Positions 22,996 to 34,555 of a stretch of 64,000 nucleotides of DNA are shown here, one piece after another. The number at the start of each line of letters is the position of its first letter. Position 1 is the first letter of the stretch. The notes under the pieces were generated by a model. The model made no database searches and had not been told where the DNA came from. It was given only the letters and a program-made list of their open reading frames with translations. The DNA comes from Guillardia theta CCMP2712 (Eukaryota; Cryptophyceae; Pyrenomonadales; Geminigeraceae): NCBI RefSeq assembly GCF_000315625.1, contig NW_005434662.1, forward strand, positions 201,593-265,592. Reading direction: 5' to 3'. Made by a program: the position numbers and the translations under genes.

Positions 22996-24728
22996 ATGAT
23001 TCTGGTAGCAGCGATCCTGGTGCTGATCTGTGCTACTGTCGATTGCAACGCTCGTGAAGGAGATGCTTCAAATGTGAGAACGTGCGAAGACTAACTTCCT
23101 GAGATCTGACCCGCTATGAAGGTGGATCTCCTTCAAAGACTCTTAGAGTTGAAGCAGCGAATACAGCGAGAACCCAGCAAGGCTCATACTTCTCATGCAC
23201 CGTCTGCTATTGCCCTGGAGAGCCTTTGGTGGAAAAATCCCAGTCTAAAAGCTGGTATTTGTAACTTCAATGCCTAGATTGCACTGATCGATTGAACAGG
23301 ACTCAAAAGGCTTCACGCGCGAGATGAAATGCTTTCACAGCCAGACAACGAGGGAAATGACATCAGATTATATCGTCATGGGGTAGAAGACCCTAACTCA
23401 ACAACATTCAGGGAAATCCGTGAAGCTGACAGTAAGAACCGTCGTCAAGACAAGAAACAGCTCGTTTGATCCCCATACGCAGGCATGGTCACTGAGCCCG
23501 ACGATCTTGTCAAACTGGAGGCTGAGGTCCGAGCGTTGCAGTCCAAGATCAGGATGCAAAGAGTGTTGATCAACAATTCTTCGAACGTTTCTGCAGCCGC
23601 CAAGAACATTCCTGGAGAATTCAGGTTGTTCTCACTTACGAACCTGGAATGTGTTGTACCTTGGATGATTGTGCGACTTTTGGTAGATGGATAGAAAACT
23701 GGGAACTTCATGGGGAGAAACCCGTCAATGCAAGCAATGAGACTCTGGGCATGTGGATCTGGTGTAAGAATTCGTCGGACTTTTCGAAGATCTTCTGGCG
23801 CAACGGAAGTTTGATGGGAGCTCCGGCCATGAACGCTTCCCAGACGTTCCAGACGGTCAGAGGGTGTGTGTCAGTAGTGACGCCGGGATGGATGGACGTG
23901 GACGAGGATACGGTAAGCATCCATTCGGTATTGGCAAGAGGGGAATGAGAGTTTTTGCAGAAAGGGGACACCAAGGAGGAAGAAAAAGTAGAGGATGAAG
24001 AGATGCAGGAGATCAGGTTCTGCTGGCAGCCGTATGTGCTCTAAATGTCTAATGGAAGTCTGACAGGAGAAAGAACTGGGATGAGCCGTTCATGACATAC
24101 GAACCGTGATCCCGTCGACAACCTCCCTCGTTCGCTCTGACGCTGATCTGTGTCAGGCATCCGAGCTCTGTGGGTTGGAACAAGAAGCACTGGAAGGTGC
24201 CGTCGGCCTTATCTTGCTTCCATAACTCACGTTGTACATCCTGCAGGCTAGCGACTGGATCACTTGGAGCATGACAGGGCCGGTGAAGTGAACTTCCCGT
24301 TCCTCCTCGTAGCATGAAATGACGTGCAGGTGCTCTCGGTCTCGTTTATGGCCTTCATTTGGTACTCTTTCGGGTGGTTCCCGAGCATGGTTGTCTTCCT
24401 CGTCTGTGCTCTTGTCGATGTGGCGACGTTTTACTGGAACTGGTAGAATATGTGAAACTAATCTGCTCCATTCGCACCTTCCTCTTTCCCATCCAGCAGG
24501 ACCTTGTATGATTTGTACCGAGGCGTCCACTGCACTGTGTATTCCCGTCCTGCAGGGGCATAAGGAGAACGAGAGGCAGCAGTCTGCTTACCTCTCCACA
24601 GCCACCTCTCCTCTAGCGAAGATTCGTGCCCTTGCAACCGCTTCCCGTCCTCTAGCAGGCTGATGGGCCCTCGTCAGCACCAGCCTAAGCTCCCCATGCC
24701 TCCTCACTATTCGTATGCTGGCGGGTAG
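22996..24728 (+). CDS. signal-peptide membrane glycoprotein, unknown family
   Basis: ATG 22996 gives a clear signal peptide (MILVAAILVLICATVDCNA). Exons joined in phase continue with a helix ('DLLQRLLELKQRIQRE'), an acidic segment, a coiled coil ('LVKLEAEVRALQSKIRMQR'), and a Trp/Asn-rich ectodomain with several N-x-S/T sites and paired Cys ('WIENWELHG', 'NETLGMWIWCKNSSD', 'GVGWNKKHWK'-like blocks). Near the C-terminus two hydrophobic stretches read 'VSFMAFIWYSFGWFPSMVVF' and 'LVCALVDVATFYW', followed by a short Pro/His-rich tail ending at TAG 24726-24728. Introns are mostly 33-67 nt. This is likely a secretory-pathway or surface membrane protein. The exons between 24540 and 24660 are uncertain. 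It is convergent with the next gene, with a gap of about 70 bp. Confidence 0.6.
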
Positions 24729-24795
24729 GTGGCGTTTGGAGCCTCGAAGTTGGTTAGCCCTGGGACCTGCCATGGAGTTTGACACCCCTAGTCTG

Positions 24796-26926
24796 CTAGG
24801 ATTGACCCACCTCTCCCACGAAACTTCGCAGGAAAGCCTTAGCGTCATCGGCAGTCACCGTCTGCCTCAGTCGTCAGAGGGGCAGAGAGTTGGCTGTAGG
24901 CTGCACCGTCTCCACCCCTTTGCGCAGTATGATAGCCTCACGCTTCCGATACGCTTGCAGGTTGATGATGTTCCCCCTGTGTGCCGCAGCGATCAGCAGG
25001 AGGAGAGCCTTCGAAGGCGTGCAGCTGTGAGGGGGAAGTTGACTCGTCCTCACCTGCAGATGAAGACGAATCCGTCCGGTACAAGCACCAAGGTCTCGTT
25101 GTTCTTGTCGTATGGGCTCCTCTGCTCGATTCGAATCGCTTTTCCCTGCAAGGAAGTGGCTGTCCAAGTCCCACTCCTCACCTGCAACGATCAAGTGAGG
25201 GAGAAGCGACGAGGAGCTGAGGGAGTCTGGAGCACTGAGAGCGAGGCCCGGAAGGAGGAGACGAGGGAAGATTGTCGAGGAAGGGCGGGAGAAACAGATT
25301 GTACAAAGACAACTCACCACAGCATATTTGAGCAAAGAATGCTCATCATTGTCGCTCGAACATCGCAGGATATTCAGCAGCTCGGGATGAAACCTGCACG
25401 GCCATCAACTCATCTCGTGGACAAGCAGCTGCTGCACCAGTAGTCTCGGTTCTCTATCGCAAACTCAGTCACAGCAACACAACGCCTGACTACTGAGTTG
25501 TCCGTTGCCTGGAAAGTGAAACATCCCTGTCGAACATGTGAATGCGAGGATTTCAGATTCGACACTCACCCAGCTCGAATGGTACAGCTCTAATACTGTG
25601 CCGTACTTGCGGTGTCGATACCTACAAAGGCAGATGACGACATCTCGCAGAAAGCAGAGGAGGAAGACGCGATGGAGCATGTAGAGGGTAACAGGCATCT
25701 CAAGATCTCACGTTGTGTAGACATCGCCATTTTCGTTCTGCCCTTGCACAACCTGCCACTCAACCCGAGTGTGTAGACAATCGTCGAACTGTTGTAGAAG
25801 CGTCATTGTGCCGGAGGAGCTACGTCAGGAAGCATTACATTCAAGCTCAAACAATTGCCGGCCAGCCTGGAAGTGGATGTTTTGCTGCTGAACCCAGAGG
25901 TGACCGCTGCGATGGTACCGAGCAGTCCTTCCATCTGTCTTTTCTCAGCTCCAAAAGGAGGAACAGAACTCTCTCACAGGCTTGGTCGCAGCGTCAAGGG
26001 CTTCGTTGAACATCCCGCTCACGTAATCTTTGATGATGCCTGCCCCTCTGTGTCACCCGCAGGAGCTACACTAAATTTCTTGTGCACCTGCATGATCCTT
26101 GTCGAGGACTTTCAATCCGGCCACATTTAGGCTTGACATCATGCTCGTATCAGACTGCTCGTGCCAAAAACTTCACCTGGACGCTCTCAACGCAACCCTG
26201 TGATACCTCAACTTGAGGCTTCGGGACGTCCAAGGGCGCAGACAAGCTCCGCCTGTCAGCGTCATCAGCACGAGAGGCCCATGTGGTCTGGTCAGGACAC
26301 CTGAAGTTGTACTCGTGCGAGAAGGGACTTTTAGCTGGCTTGTCCTGGTCTTCGACCTTGTCGGCAGAGACAAGAGGCTCAACCGAGTCTGGAGCAAAGT
26401 ACTTGAGAGGCATCCCACAACGTCTATAGAAGAACCTGCTCTCTTCGTATGATTCACGTTCTCCTCTATGATGCGCTGCACAGTTTCCTGACAGACGCAA
26501 ACCACGTGAGAATTCTTCAGATTTCACGCTCGGAAGCAAGAACCGTGGAGCCTCGTGGCTCGGATGAAGCCGCCCTCCTCAGGGTCAGGTGCGGGGGAGG
26601 CTCCCATTGTGTGCTTTCAGTGTGCGAGTTGTAGTAGTATGGCAATCTGCTCATGTCGTCGAAGTATTGAAACCATCCGTTCCCTATGTCTATCGGGTCC
26701 TCTGCTACCACTTCCTGCGACTAGAGGTCAGTCCCGTTGGCCCCTTCCACAGGGTGTACGTTACCTGATCTGTGTCGATCGATGCCGATCCTCCTCGCAA
26801 GCAAGACTGTGCGGGAACTACACCTCTGGAGCATCGGATGGCGACGTTGTGCCATGCACACACAACCACCCCATGTGAATGAAGAGCGAGCACGAGGAGC
26901 AGGAGCTGGGTGGGGTAGGAGGGCAT
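24796..26926 (-). CDS. WW-domain protein with N-terminal signal peptide
   Basis: ATG 26926 gives MPSYPTQLLLLVLALHSHG then VVVCA, a hydrophobic signal sequence, followed by a basic, Ser/Gly-rich stretch. A 50-nt intron leads into 'GNGWFQYFDDMSRLPYYYN' and 'ESTQWEPP', a full WW domain (W, YYY, second W, P). Later exons in phase read 'ETVQRIIEENVNHTKRA', 'SVEPLVSADKVEDQDKP', 'DYVSGMFNEALDAATKP', 'VEWQVVQGQNENGDVYTT', 'GKAIRIEQRSPYDKNNETL' and 'GNIINLQAYRKREAIILRKG', ending 'DDAKAFLRSFVGEVGQS' and TAG 24796. WW domains bind proline-rich ligands and are normally cytosolic or nuclear. Here the leader may target the ER, or the plastid if the basic segment is a transit peptide. The C-terminal region matches no family I know. 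Some middle exons (25900-25700) are unresolved. Confidence 0.62.
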
Positions 26927-27134
26927 GAGCGAGAAGGGTTGACGCTTCTTCACATGAGACTCGTTGGCTGCTCTTGCTTCCCGTTCCTCTCTCCCTCCAT
27001 CCTTGTCTGCATCCTTCAGCTCATTCTTCTCCTTCCACACCCGCCGGCAGCCCCATCCCCTCTCCTCTCCCTGCCATCACTGGGCGCATCGCCTGCATGC
27101 CCCTGTCAGTTATAACTGCTGCAATTGGGGGCGC
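26927..27134. promoter_or_regulatory. short divergent promoter region
   Basis: Only 208 bp separate the start codons of two divergent genes, so both promoters must lie here or in the neighbouring 5' exons. It is C/T-rich on the + strand. No TATA-like element stands out. Confidence 0.45.
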
Positions 27135-28185
27135 ATGTCGGAGACAGTGGCGGCCGGCGGGGGGGGGGACGAGGGAGAGAAGATCGAAGGAGGGAAGGAG
27201 GAAGGAGTCGACGAGGAGGATGAGCTCTTTGCGGTACGTGGGGAGGGTCCAAGAAGGTCGACATGACAGGGACCGCAGACTGCCCCGCGTCGTCCTCGCA
27301 GGCTGTTCGGGTATGACTGGGCAGGTGAGAGGGCTTGCAAGGGAGGACGATGGTGAAACTTGCAAGCAGGTGGGTACGTCTCTCCTTTCCGGCAGACCTC
27401 AGAGGAGGTCGCGGACAAGATCATGCAGATGGCCGGTGCGTAGGAAGACTCTCGCTGGTGGAACCAACTTGAGCCTCCAGGAGTTGCTGCTGGGAGCGTT
27501 GTAGTCGATCTCGGGTCGGGGGACGGGATACTTCTTGTTGCGGCTGCGAAGAGAGGAGCAAGAGCAGTTGGTGACGTACCGCCATGCTCGGATCTCCTCC
27601 CTGACCTCAAATCCTGTCGCTCAGGGGTCGAACTTTCTAGGGACTTGAACGCTGCTGTACGATGACTCCTAGCCTCTTGCCCGTCTGTTGAGACGGAGGA
27701 TTGCAGGCCATGCAGAGGGCGGCTGATGCGGGTGTGGGAAGCATGGTTGAGGTGAGCAAACTTTGAGCCTTCAGACGATGAGGGACTGACTGCCCTCAAA
27801 GCTCCTCGAGCAAGACCTGACCGAAGTCGCCTGTAGACTTCTAGTCCTTTGCGCTCACAAGCTGCAGGTCGACGTGCTCAAGGTCATAGAGAAGAAGAAG
27901 TCATCGACAAGTTGTTCTCTTCCTCTTGCTGGCTGAACGTGACATGCTGCAAGGTTCTCGCCAGCTCGTCGCCATGTACCTGCTGCCGGAGATCCTGCAG
28001 AAGCTGAAGCCCAAATTTTTGCAATGGCTGCAGGAGGGAATCGACGTAGTCACAGTCAGGTTCCCTCCTGCCACTTTGCCGAAGCAGCGCCAGCATGTGC
28101 TGATGTGCAACGCAGGTGGAGGGTGGCAGACTTTGAGGTCGTCAACGATGGAGAGGTGGATGGGTTCTGGATGTACGCTAGGTGA
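27135..28185 (+). CDS. class I methyltransferase, ATPSCKMT/FAM173-like
   Basis: ATG 27135 starts an acidic Gly-rich N-terminus including a GGGG run. Exons in phase read 'TSEEVADKIMQMAGV', 'GSVVVDLGSGDGILLVAAAK' (motif I, D-L-G-S-G-D-G), 'RGARAVGVELSRDLNAA', 'LLEQDLTEVA' and then 'VAMYLLPEILQKLKPKFL', ending 'VNDGEVDGFWMYAR' at TGA 28183. The 'YLLPE-x-x-x-x-L-x-P' block after a DLGSGDG motif is typical of the FAM173 family of protein-lysine methyltransferases (ATP synthase c-subunit and ANT methylation in mitochondria) and of related bacterial enzymes. The substrate here is unknown. The exon between 27845 and 27960 is not fully resolved. Confidence 0.72.
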
Positions 28186-28851
28186 CACGAGTGGAAACGA
28201 CGTGGGAGAAGGAGCAGGGAAAGTTAAGGAAGAGGCGGGGGATACGAACCGGGTGAGATGAGTCATAGATATAGAGAGAGCAAGTGAGAGAGGACGGTGA
28301 GTCGGAGATTGAATCGCACTAGCAGCTGTTTCAATCAGCTCCTCCGCGATCTTTCGTCCTTTCACTTCATACGGGATATACGGGATAGATGTTCCTTTCC
28401 TATCTCAGTATCACATACCAACCAAGTGAACTATCGTTGCTCTACCAGCGCTCTCACGTTTCATTCTCCTGCTTTATTCTCAACCGACGCCCCACCCTCC
28501 CGCCCCGCCCCGACCCGCTCCTGCCCAGTCCTAACACACCCTCTGTGTTTCACTACCTTTCCTCGCAACTGACCTTTCTCTCTCCCCTCCCCCTCCCCTT
28601 CTCCCTCCCCTTCTCCCTCCCCCTCCCCTTCTCCCTCTCCCTCCTCCCACTACTATGTGCCCCCTACCTCATTCCTAATAATCTGCAGCCCGAACATGAT
28701 TTCAACGGCCCTACCAAAAAACGCAAAGCAAGAGGCGGGGAGGGCAGGTGGAAAGGAGTGAGGAGAGCGATGTAGGAGGTACGAGAGAGAAGATGAGATC
28801 GAGTGAGCATGAAGGAGAAGGGACAGGGAGGAGCTGACGGCTGACTGGAAC
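28186..28851. other. intergenic with pyrimidine tract
   Basis: No gene is seen. From about 28480 to 28660 the + strand is nearly pure C/T (CTCCCTCCCC- and TTCTCCCTCC-type repeats). It lies just upstream of the RCC1 gene. Confidence 0.5.
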
Positions 28852-31706
28852 ATGATGCGTCTTCCCTCAGCCATGTCGCCATCTTCGGATGTCTCGGGGG
28901 ACAAGTTTGAACCCATCCTGTCGCACAAACTGAAGAAAGTCGGCGGGCACTCGCTCAAGAGTTGGTTGGTGAGGCGGGGCAAGTCATTCAAAGATCTCTC
29001 CTCAGCAGACAACGACAAGGAAGAGATCAGGAACGTGTTCCAGCTGTTCGAGGTCCCCGACAACCCTGGCTTCTTCCCTTCCGAGTCCTTCGTCGTCGCC
29101 TGCAGGATGCTCAAGATCCTCCAGGACCCTCGCCTGCTCCCTCCTCTTCCTCCCTTGCTCACCTTCCGGGAGTTCGAGGATCAACTGAAGAAGCTGGGGT
29201 ACGGCAAGAGGGACATCCTGGTAGAGCTCTACAACCCCGAGACCATGAAATGGCTAGAGGAGACGAGGACGCTGCTCAACGACGGCATGCCGGCAAGCCT
29301 GCAGCTCCTCCACATGAGGAGGCAGAGATCGATCCAGTCTCTCCCTATGTCTGATGCCGGAACGAGCGAGGACGCGAATCAGTCTCGTCAACCTGCTCCT
29401 CGCCCAAGACGCGATTCCTCCTACGTCTCTGCCTCCAAGACCTCGCCGTCAGATGGGAGGTTGTCTCCAAAGCGCACGCACACGGAGATCGTCGTCATAG
29501 TGCTGTTCGGGAAGCACAATCCTTCGAATGTCTTCTCGCAGAAGAAGATATCAGAGGTCTCCCTCCAACTCCAGTTAAGAGATCAGTCCGAGCGAACCTT
29601 GTTCAAGAAAGTAGGACCGAACATGACCTGGTACGAGACTTTCACGTTTCGGTTCACTTCAGACTCCTCTCTTGAGACGAGTGAGAAACTCAGGCTGTCT
29701 CTGGTGTGCAAGGAACTTCACTCTCAGTCCATCTTCACCGGTGACCCTGTCGCGCTCAACGCGAGGAAGCTCGAGTCCAAGGAGCGGTGGATCAAGCTCG
29801 AGTGCCGATCAGTCAACTACGACACCTGCGAACTTTGCTTGTCCTTCCGACGCCTCACCCGCCTGCAGCTGACCGCTACCTCGTCAGATCGCAGCAGCGA
29901 TATGCTCGACAGGAGCGCGACGAGCGAAGGGCCTTCGTCTGCTGTGTTGGACGACGTGGCAGAAGAGATCGATGAGAGACTAAGGCGACTCATCGCGTGG
30001 GAGGAGGGAGACAAGATCGTCTTGAAGGAGGAAGGACAGGCACATCAGTCCTCGAGCAACATCTTCCTCCCTCCTGGACAGAGCCTGCGAGCCTTGTGCA
30101 GCAGAGTCATGCCGATCTACTCGGAGCCCGATGAGGTGGCCGCAAAGCTTAGGACGAACTTCGCGCGGGAGTTTCAGTTCAACGCCTGGAGCTCGGAGAG
30201 ACGGAAGGAGAGTCTCAAGACCGTGCAAGACAAGCTGAGGAACCTGACCTCGCTCAAGTTTCTCTCGTACCTGCACACAAACAACAAGGATCACGCTGTG
30301 ACTCAGTTCGTGAAGCTCGCGATAGCCGCCAGCTTTTGTCTCGCTCTTGACGAGTCCGGCAACATCCACAGCTGGGGGGACTCGAAGGTGAAGGGCCCGA
30401 TGAACCTGATGCTCAAGGAGTACGACGACAAGGTGATCGAGCGCATGATCAACAAGTACTTCTCGAAGAAGGAGGAGGAGGACCCCGACCCCGACCAGCA
30501 GCGAGCTCGCATAAAGCAGCGGAATGACGACTGGGAGATGTACCTGCAGAACAAGGGAGAGTACGTCTGCATGATGCAGAGCAGGCCCTTCATGCTCAAG
30601 AGCATGCAGAGCATCTTCGTCTTCGATGTCGCCGTCGGGGTCTCCCACTGCGCCGCCCTCTCCCGCGAGGGCCATGTCTACACGTGGGGCTGCGGGGACT
30701 ACGGGAAGCTCGGGCATGGCGGGCTGTGGGATGTTGCACAGCCTCGACAGGTACAGGCGCTGAACAAGCGGCGGTGCATCCAGATCGCGTGCGGGGCGAA
30801 CCACACGCTGGCGCTGACGGACAACAGCATGCTGTGGACGTGGGGGGACGGGAGGTACGGGCAGCTGGGGCACGGGACCTGGCAAGACTGCGGGCTGCCT
30901 TGCAAGGTGCTGAACCCTGAGAGCGCGCGGCAGGAGCACCTGAAGGTGCGATGGGTCGGGTGCGGAGATGACTTCACCGCCGCCATCACCAGCGAGAACC
31001 GGATGCTGACGTGGGGCAACGGATGGCACGGCCAGTTGGGGCACGAGAGGATGGTGATGGGGGGAGAGGCAGCGAGGAGGAAGCGGTCGGATGTGGATCA
31101 GTTCTTCTCGCGCGTGCCATCCTTGTCCCTGCTGACTCAGACGAAGCAAGACAACGCAAGGGGAAGCGCTGCGAGGACGAGGAGCAACGCGGAGGATTCG
31201 AAGATGCAGGAGATTCTGAACCGTCTGAAAGTCTACGAGGGGAAGATGAGGTGCAATCTCGGCTACTCTCCCTCCTCCTCCACCGCAGACGACGGTCGGG
31301 CTAGAGCTCGCAGCCTCCCGCAGCAGGTTCATCTCCTGAGAGACGTTGAGGTATCGAAGATCGCATGCGGCAGCCGCCATGTCCTGGCCTACTCTGCGGA
31401 TCCTCCGCGCGTGTGGTCCTGGGGAGAAGGAGAGGGAAACAAGCTGGGGCACGGCACGTGCTTCGACCAGTATGAGCCGAGTGAGATGCTCCTGCTGATC
31501 TGACGGCGACTGACGACGAAGGCGCAGAGTTGGTGCAGGAGCTGGAGGGGAAGACGGTGAGCAGCATGACGTGCGGGAGTATGTGGAGTGCTGTATTCCT
31601 TGAGACAGAGGAGGTGAGTGGTGGATCTTTACATGTCCTTGCGATCTGTCTTAACGATCGGCAGGCCAAAGTGTACGGCACGCTTCCGTTCGAGATGTTG
31701 CCTTGA
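28852..31706 (+). CDS. RCC1-repeat protein with C2-like middle region
   Basis: A single large exon 28852-31480 (876 complete codons) is followed by two short exons, 31528-31613 and 31665-31706, across introns of 47 and 51 nt. Both phases fit and the stop is TGA 31704. Residues 1-150 contain a helical region ('NVFQLFEVPDNPGFFPSE'). Residues about 205-330 alternate strands ('TEIVVIVLFGKHNPS', 'WYETFTFRF', 'LRLSLVCKEL') like a C2 or similar beta-sandwich. RCC1 blades follow: 'ASFCLALDESGNIHSWG', 'SHCAALSREGHVYTWGCGDY', 'NHTLALTDNSMLWTWGDGRY', 'DDFTAAITSENRMLTWGNGW' and 'SRHVLAYSADPPRVWSWGEG', with G-x-L-G-H after each. The last exons complete a blade ('GKTVSSMTCGSMWSAVFLE'). RCC1 propellers serve as GEFs or as protein scaffolds; which applies here is unknown. 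A long inserted helix splits the propeller at 31100-31300. Confidence 0.88.
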
Positions 31707-31959
31707 GATGACTGATAGCTGTGGATGACAAGAAGGTGAGCAAGGAAAAATAGATTGGAGGGAGAGGAACAACATTGTCAGACTAGGATGATGATTTGTC
31801 CTTCACTTATGTTTCATTAGTAGAGATTTCATGGTAATTCGAGAAAAATTTGAAAATTGCAATCAAACTGAATCATGCAGAGTCGTCCTGTGGTGCTTTT
31901 TCCTCTTTCATGTTGTTGGACTGCAAAACATTCTTCACTTCCTCCCCTTCACCTTCGTG

Positions 31960-33103
31960 TCAGACCTGAGGCTTGCGCGAGAGAGACATCTCGTAGATAA
32001 TAGTCTCGAGCTTCTTCAGCCTGCCGTTGAACTCAGTTGGCTAGTCCGCACAACTCAACTCGTCCTCACGTCGACTTTGCCACGTCAACTTTCTTGATAA
32101 CCTGTCGATAGATTTTTGTTAGAGTTGCTGGACTACTCGCTGCTTGCCAGCTTCTACCTGATGAGGCATGTCGGGAATCACGATGGTCAGTCCGATGATT
32201 TGATCCACAACGTCCTGCCATCGGCATCACAAGTTCCTCAGGCTCTCCCGTGCATTCACCATGCATCTTTTCACTTGCGCCACATCTCGTTTGGTCGCCT
32301 GCGCCACTGCGTATCTGCAGCTACCACGTCACAAGGGCAGACTGTAGTGACACCACCTAACCTCGCAACTTCCCCAGTGAAGTCAAGGATCCCTCCCATG
32401 TACTCGTTTGCGTTGATCGGCTGCAGCAGAGTTCGTCATGAAAGATCATTCATCGCCATTACGTCAACAGTGATCAAGATGATCGAAAACAGATCGGCAA
32501 CCAACGAGACTGATTTAATTTACCTCCAAGTCAGCCAGCTCAAGGATCCTCCCGTCTTGGAGGAATTGGTAGAACAAGTAAGCCTGGGAGATCGTAAGAC
32601 AGTAAAACTTTACAGCATGGCTATCTGTGAAAAGGAAGGAATGGAATACCTCAGCATATTCTTCCATGACACCCTCGAATGCTCCGCTGCACGCAATACT
32701 GTGTTACAGCATTGAGCCAAAGACGATAGTAACAAACTTTCTTAGCCCTGGACTAGTTGCGATGACGCTCAAGATTTCCTGTTTTGAAAATAAGTCAGGT
32801 GTCACGTACACACAGATTCTAAGAATGGATCCAACATTAGAAGACTCTTTGACTCCATCGAGTTGCTTCTTTGCCTGAAGGAATTCAAATCATGACTTCA
32901 AATTCTATCTCTCTTGCTCGCAGTCTACCTTCTCCAAATTTCCACGATGTAGATCATAGATAGAGTTCTAGCATCCAAGCATTAGAGTATAGAAACGGTG
33001 TCAAGAAACATGATAAGAAGGAATCTTGTCCTACCTTACAAAGCTTTTGCAAGTCCCTGCATTTCTTGATAACAATTTCCCTCTTTTCATCGAACGCCTC
33101 CAT
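31960..33103 (-). CDS. TSNAX: TRAX-like protein (translin-associated factor X, C3PO catalytic subunit)
   Basis: Exons join in phase and read 'MEAFDEKREIVIKKCRDLQK', 'NSIYDLHRGNLEKAKKQLDG', 'EILSVIATSPGLRKN', 'GVMEEYAEAYLFYQFLQDGR', 'EYMGGILDFTGEVARYAVAQ', 'ATKRDVAQVKRCMD', 'VIKKVD' and 'LKKLETIIYEMSLSRKPQV', ending at TGA 31960. This follows the translin superfamily along its length. The E-Y-x-E-A block matches the TRAX motif that carries the two catalytic glutamates, and an Asp sits at the later position (KRD). This gene is therefore the likely RNase subunit of C3PO, which trims RNA and tRNA fragments and activates RISC in animals. An in-frame upstream ATG at 33172 is an alternative start. 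It lies only 107 bp or less downstream of the translin gene on the same strand. Confidence 0.82.
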
Positions 33104-33209
33104 CTGCGACAACAACTTGATCAACTGAAGACTCTGCAAAAAAACATATGAATTTGTTACCTCTTGCCGCATCTGATCGAATTCCTGGAGATCTAGTATC
33201 GTAGGAGCA

Positions 33210-34555
33210 TCAGCATCTTGCATCACTTCCTCGTTCTTTGATGTACTGTTTGCATCTGCGATATGCTTCACTCTCACAACCAAAGATTCTAGACTTCTGT
33301 CCACCTTCCATGACTTCTGGATCAAAAATTTCATGGACAAGGCTGAGTTCAAACAGTGTGTCTTCCATCTGATAATGAACAAGTCAAGAAAGCGATCTAC
33401 GGTGAAAACGATTAACAACCTTCCTAACTACATACTTCATCGAGTCATATCTGTGCCTGATTGGCCCATTTCTGATTTCACAGAACTCATGTCAGACAAC
33501 ACAGGAAAAACATATACGCAGTTTCAAAACCTGAAATCGAACAGCATGAGCTGCGAATTGATAAGCTCCACCACGTTCTTGCAAACCTGTCGATCAAATC
33601 ATGAGCAGAAAAACGACCAGATTTTCAACCCTACCATCACAGATCGTGCATCCTTGTCTGAAGCACGCTTTATCTGCAAAACCATCAACAATATATAGTG
33701 TGTGTTCAACTCAAGCCAGCAGTACCGCATATCTCTCCAGCTCATTTGAAAATCCAATCACGCCAGGCAGGTATTCATTGTAGGTAGCAAATGGAACCTG
33801 AACAATGCTAGTTCACGGTGATGTTCTCACGGAATCGTAACAAGATCACCTCACTGCGACGTAAGACTTGTCCTGTCCTGAGAAAATTCGCAAAAGTCTA
33901 TCCACTCACGTCAAAGCAGACTCCAGCAGAGGAGTGATAATTACTTTCGCTCGCACGTTGTTTTCGATAGCCCCTGCTCTAGTGCGTTACACGGGACACA
34001 ATCACATCAGTATCTTACCTGAAAGTGAACCCCACCGTCCTTCACCATCATCATCGAACTCGGCCAAGGATTGCTATAAGAATATCTCAACTAGGGTGGC
34101 GGTACTGGCATCGCAGCACTGACTTGTAACTTTGTAGAAGCTTCCTCGATGGCTTGGTCGGCCTGCATTCTTGTCAGAAGACTCACATGAGGATCAGGGA
34201 TCAAGAAAACCTGCACGAGCTCTCCGCGATGAAGGTGATAAATTGCTTCATTTCCCTTCCGGCATACCTTCAATCTCCTTCAACCACTCTCGAAAACTCT
34301 GTCGTCACCAACACACCACGTGTAGGAGCTTCGATGTCGCTTCCCTTCGCTGCTGCTTGGCACGATATCTCCAGGAGACTTGAGTTAGCGTATTATACTG
34401 ATTGCCAACACATGGAGGTCGCACCGCTCGGCCAAGGCATCAAAAGCAGCCGTCGGAACGTTGACGTCCAGAGATGCGTCTTCTCGCGTCGGAAGCAGCG
34501 GAAGAGACGGAATGCTGCTTCTCAGCTTCTTCACGTCTGCAGATTCCAGCCCCAT
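33210..34555 (-). CDS. TSN: translin-like protein (C3PO structural/RNA-binding subunit)
   Basis: The C-terminal half is clear and in phase: 'AIENNVRAKVIITPLLESAL', 'VPFATYNEYLPGVIGFSNEL', 'ERYAIKRASDKDARS', 'VCKNVVELINSQLMLFDF', 'NGPIRHRYDSMKYVVRK' and 'MEDTLFELSLVHEIFDPE', then stop TGA 33210. 'NEYLPGV-x-x-F-S-N-E-L' and 'RHRYDSMKY-V-V-R-K-M-E-D' are standard translin-family signatures. The N-terminal model is less certain: ATG 34555 opens 'MGLESADVKKLRSSIPSLP', and later fragments include 'FREWLKEIE' and 'ADQAIEEASTKL'. I could not connect all of these, and the true start may be one exon in. I did not see the E-Y-x-E-A catalytic motif in this copy, consistent with a translin rather than a TRAX role. 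Confidence 0.72.

Noticed and set aside
29980-31452. 490-codon open frame on the minus strand
   Set aside because: It is a shadow of the RCC1 exon. The + strand carries clear RCC1 motifs, and the minus translation is low-complexity Pro/Leu/Val/Arg.
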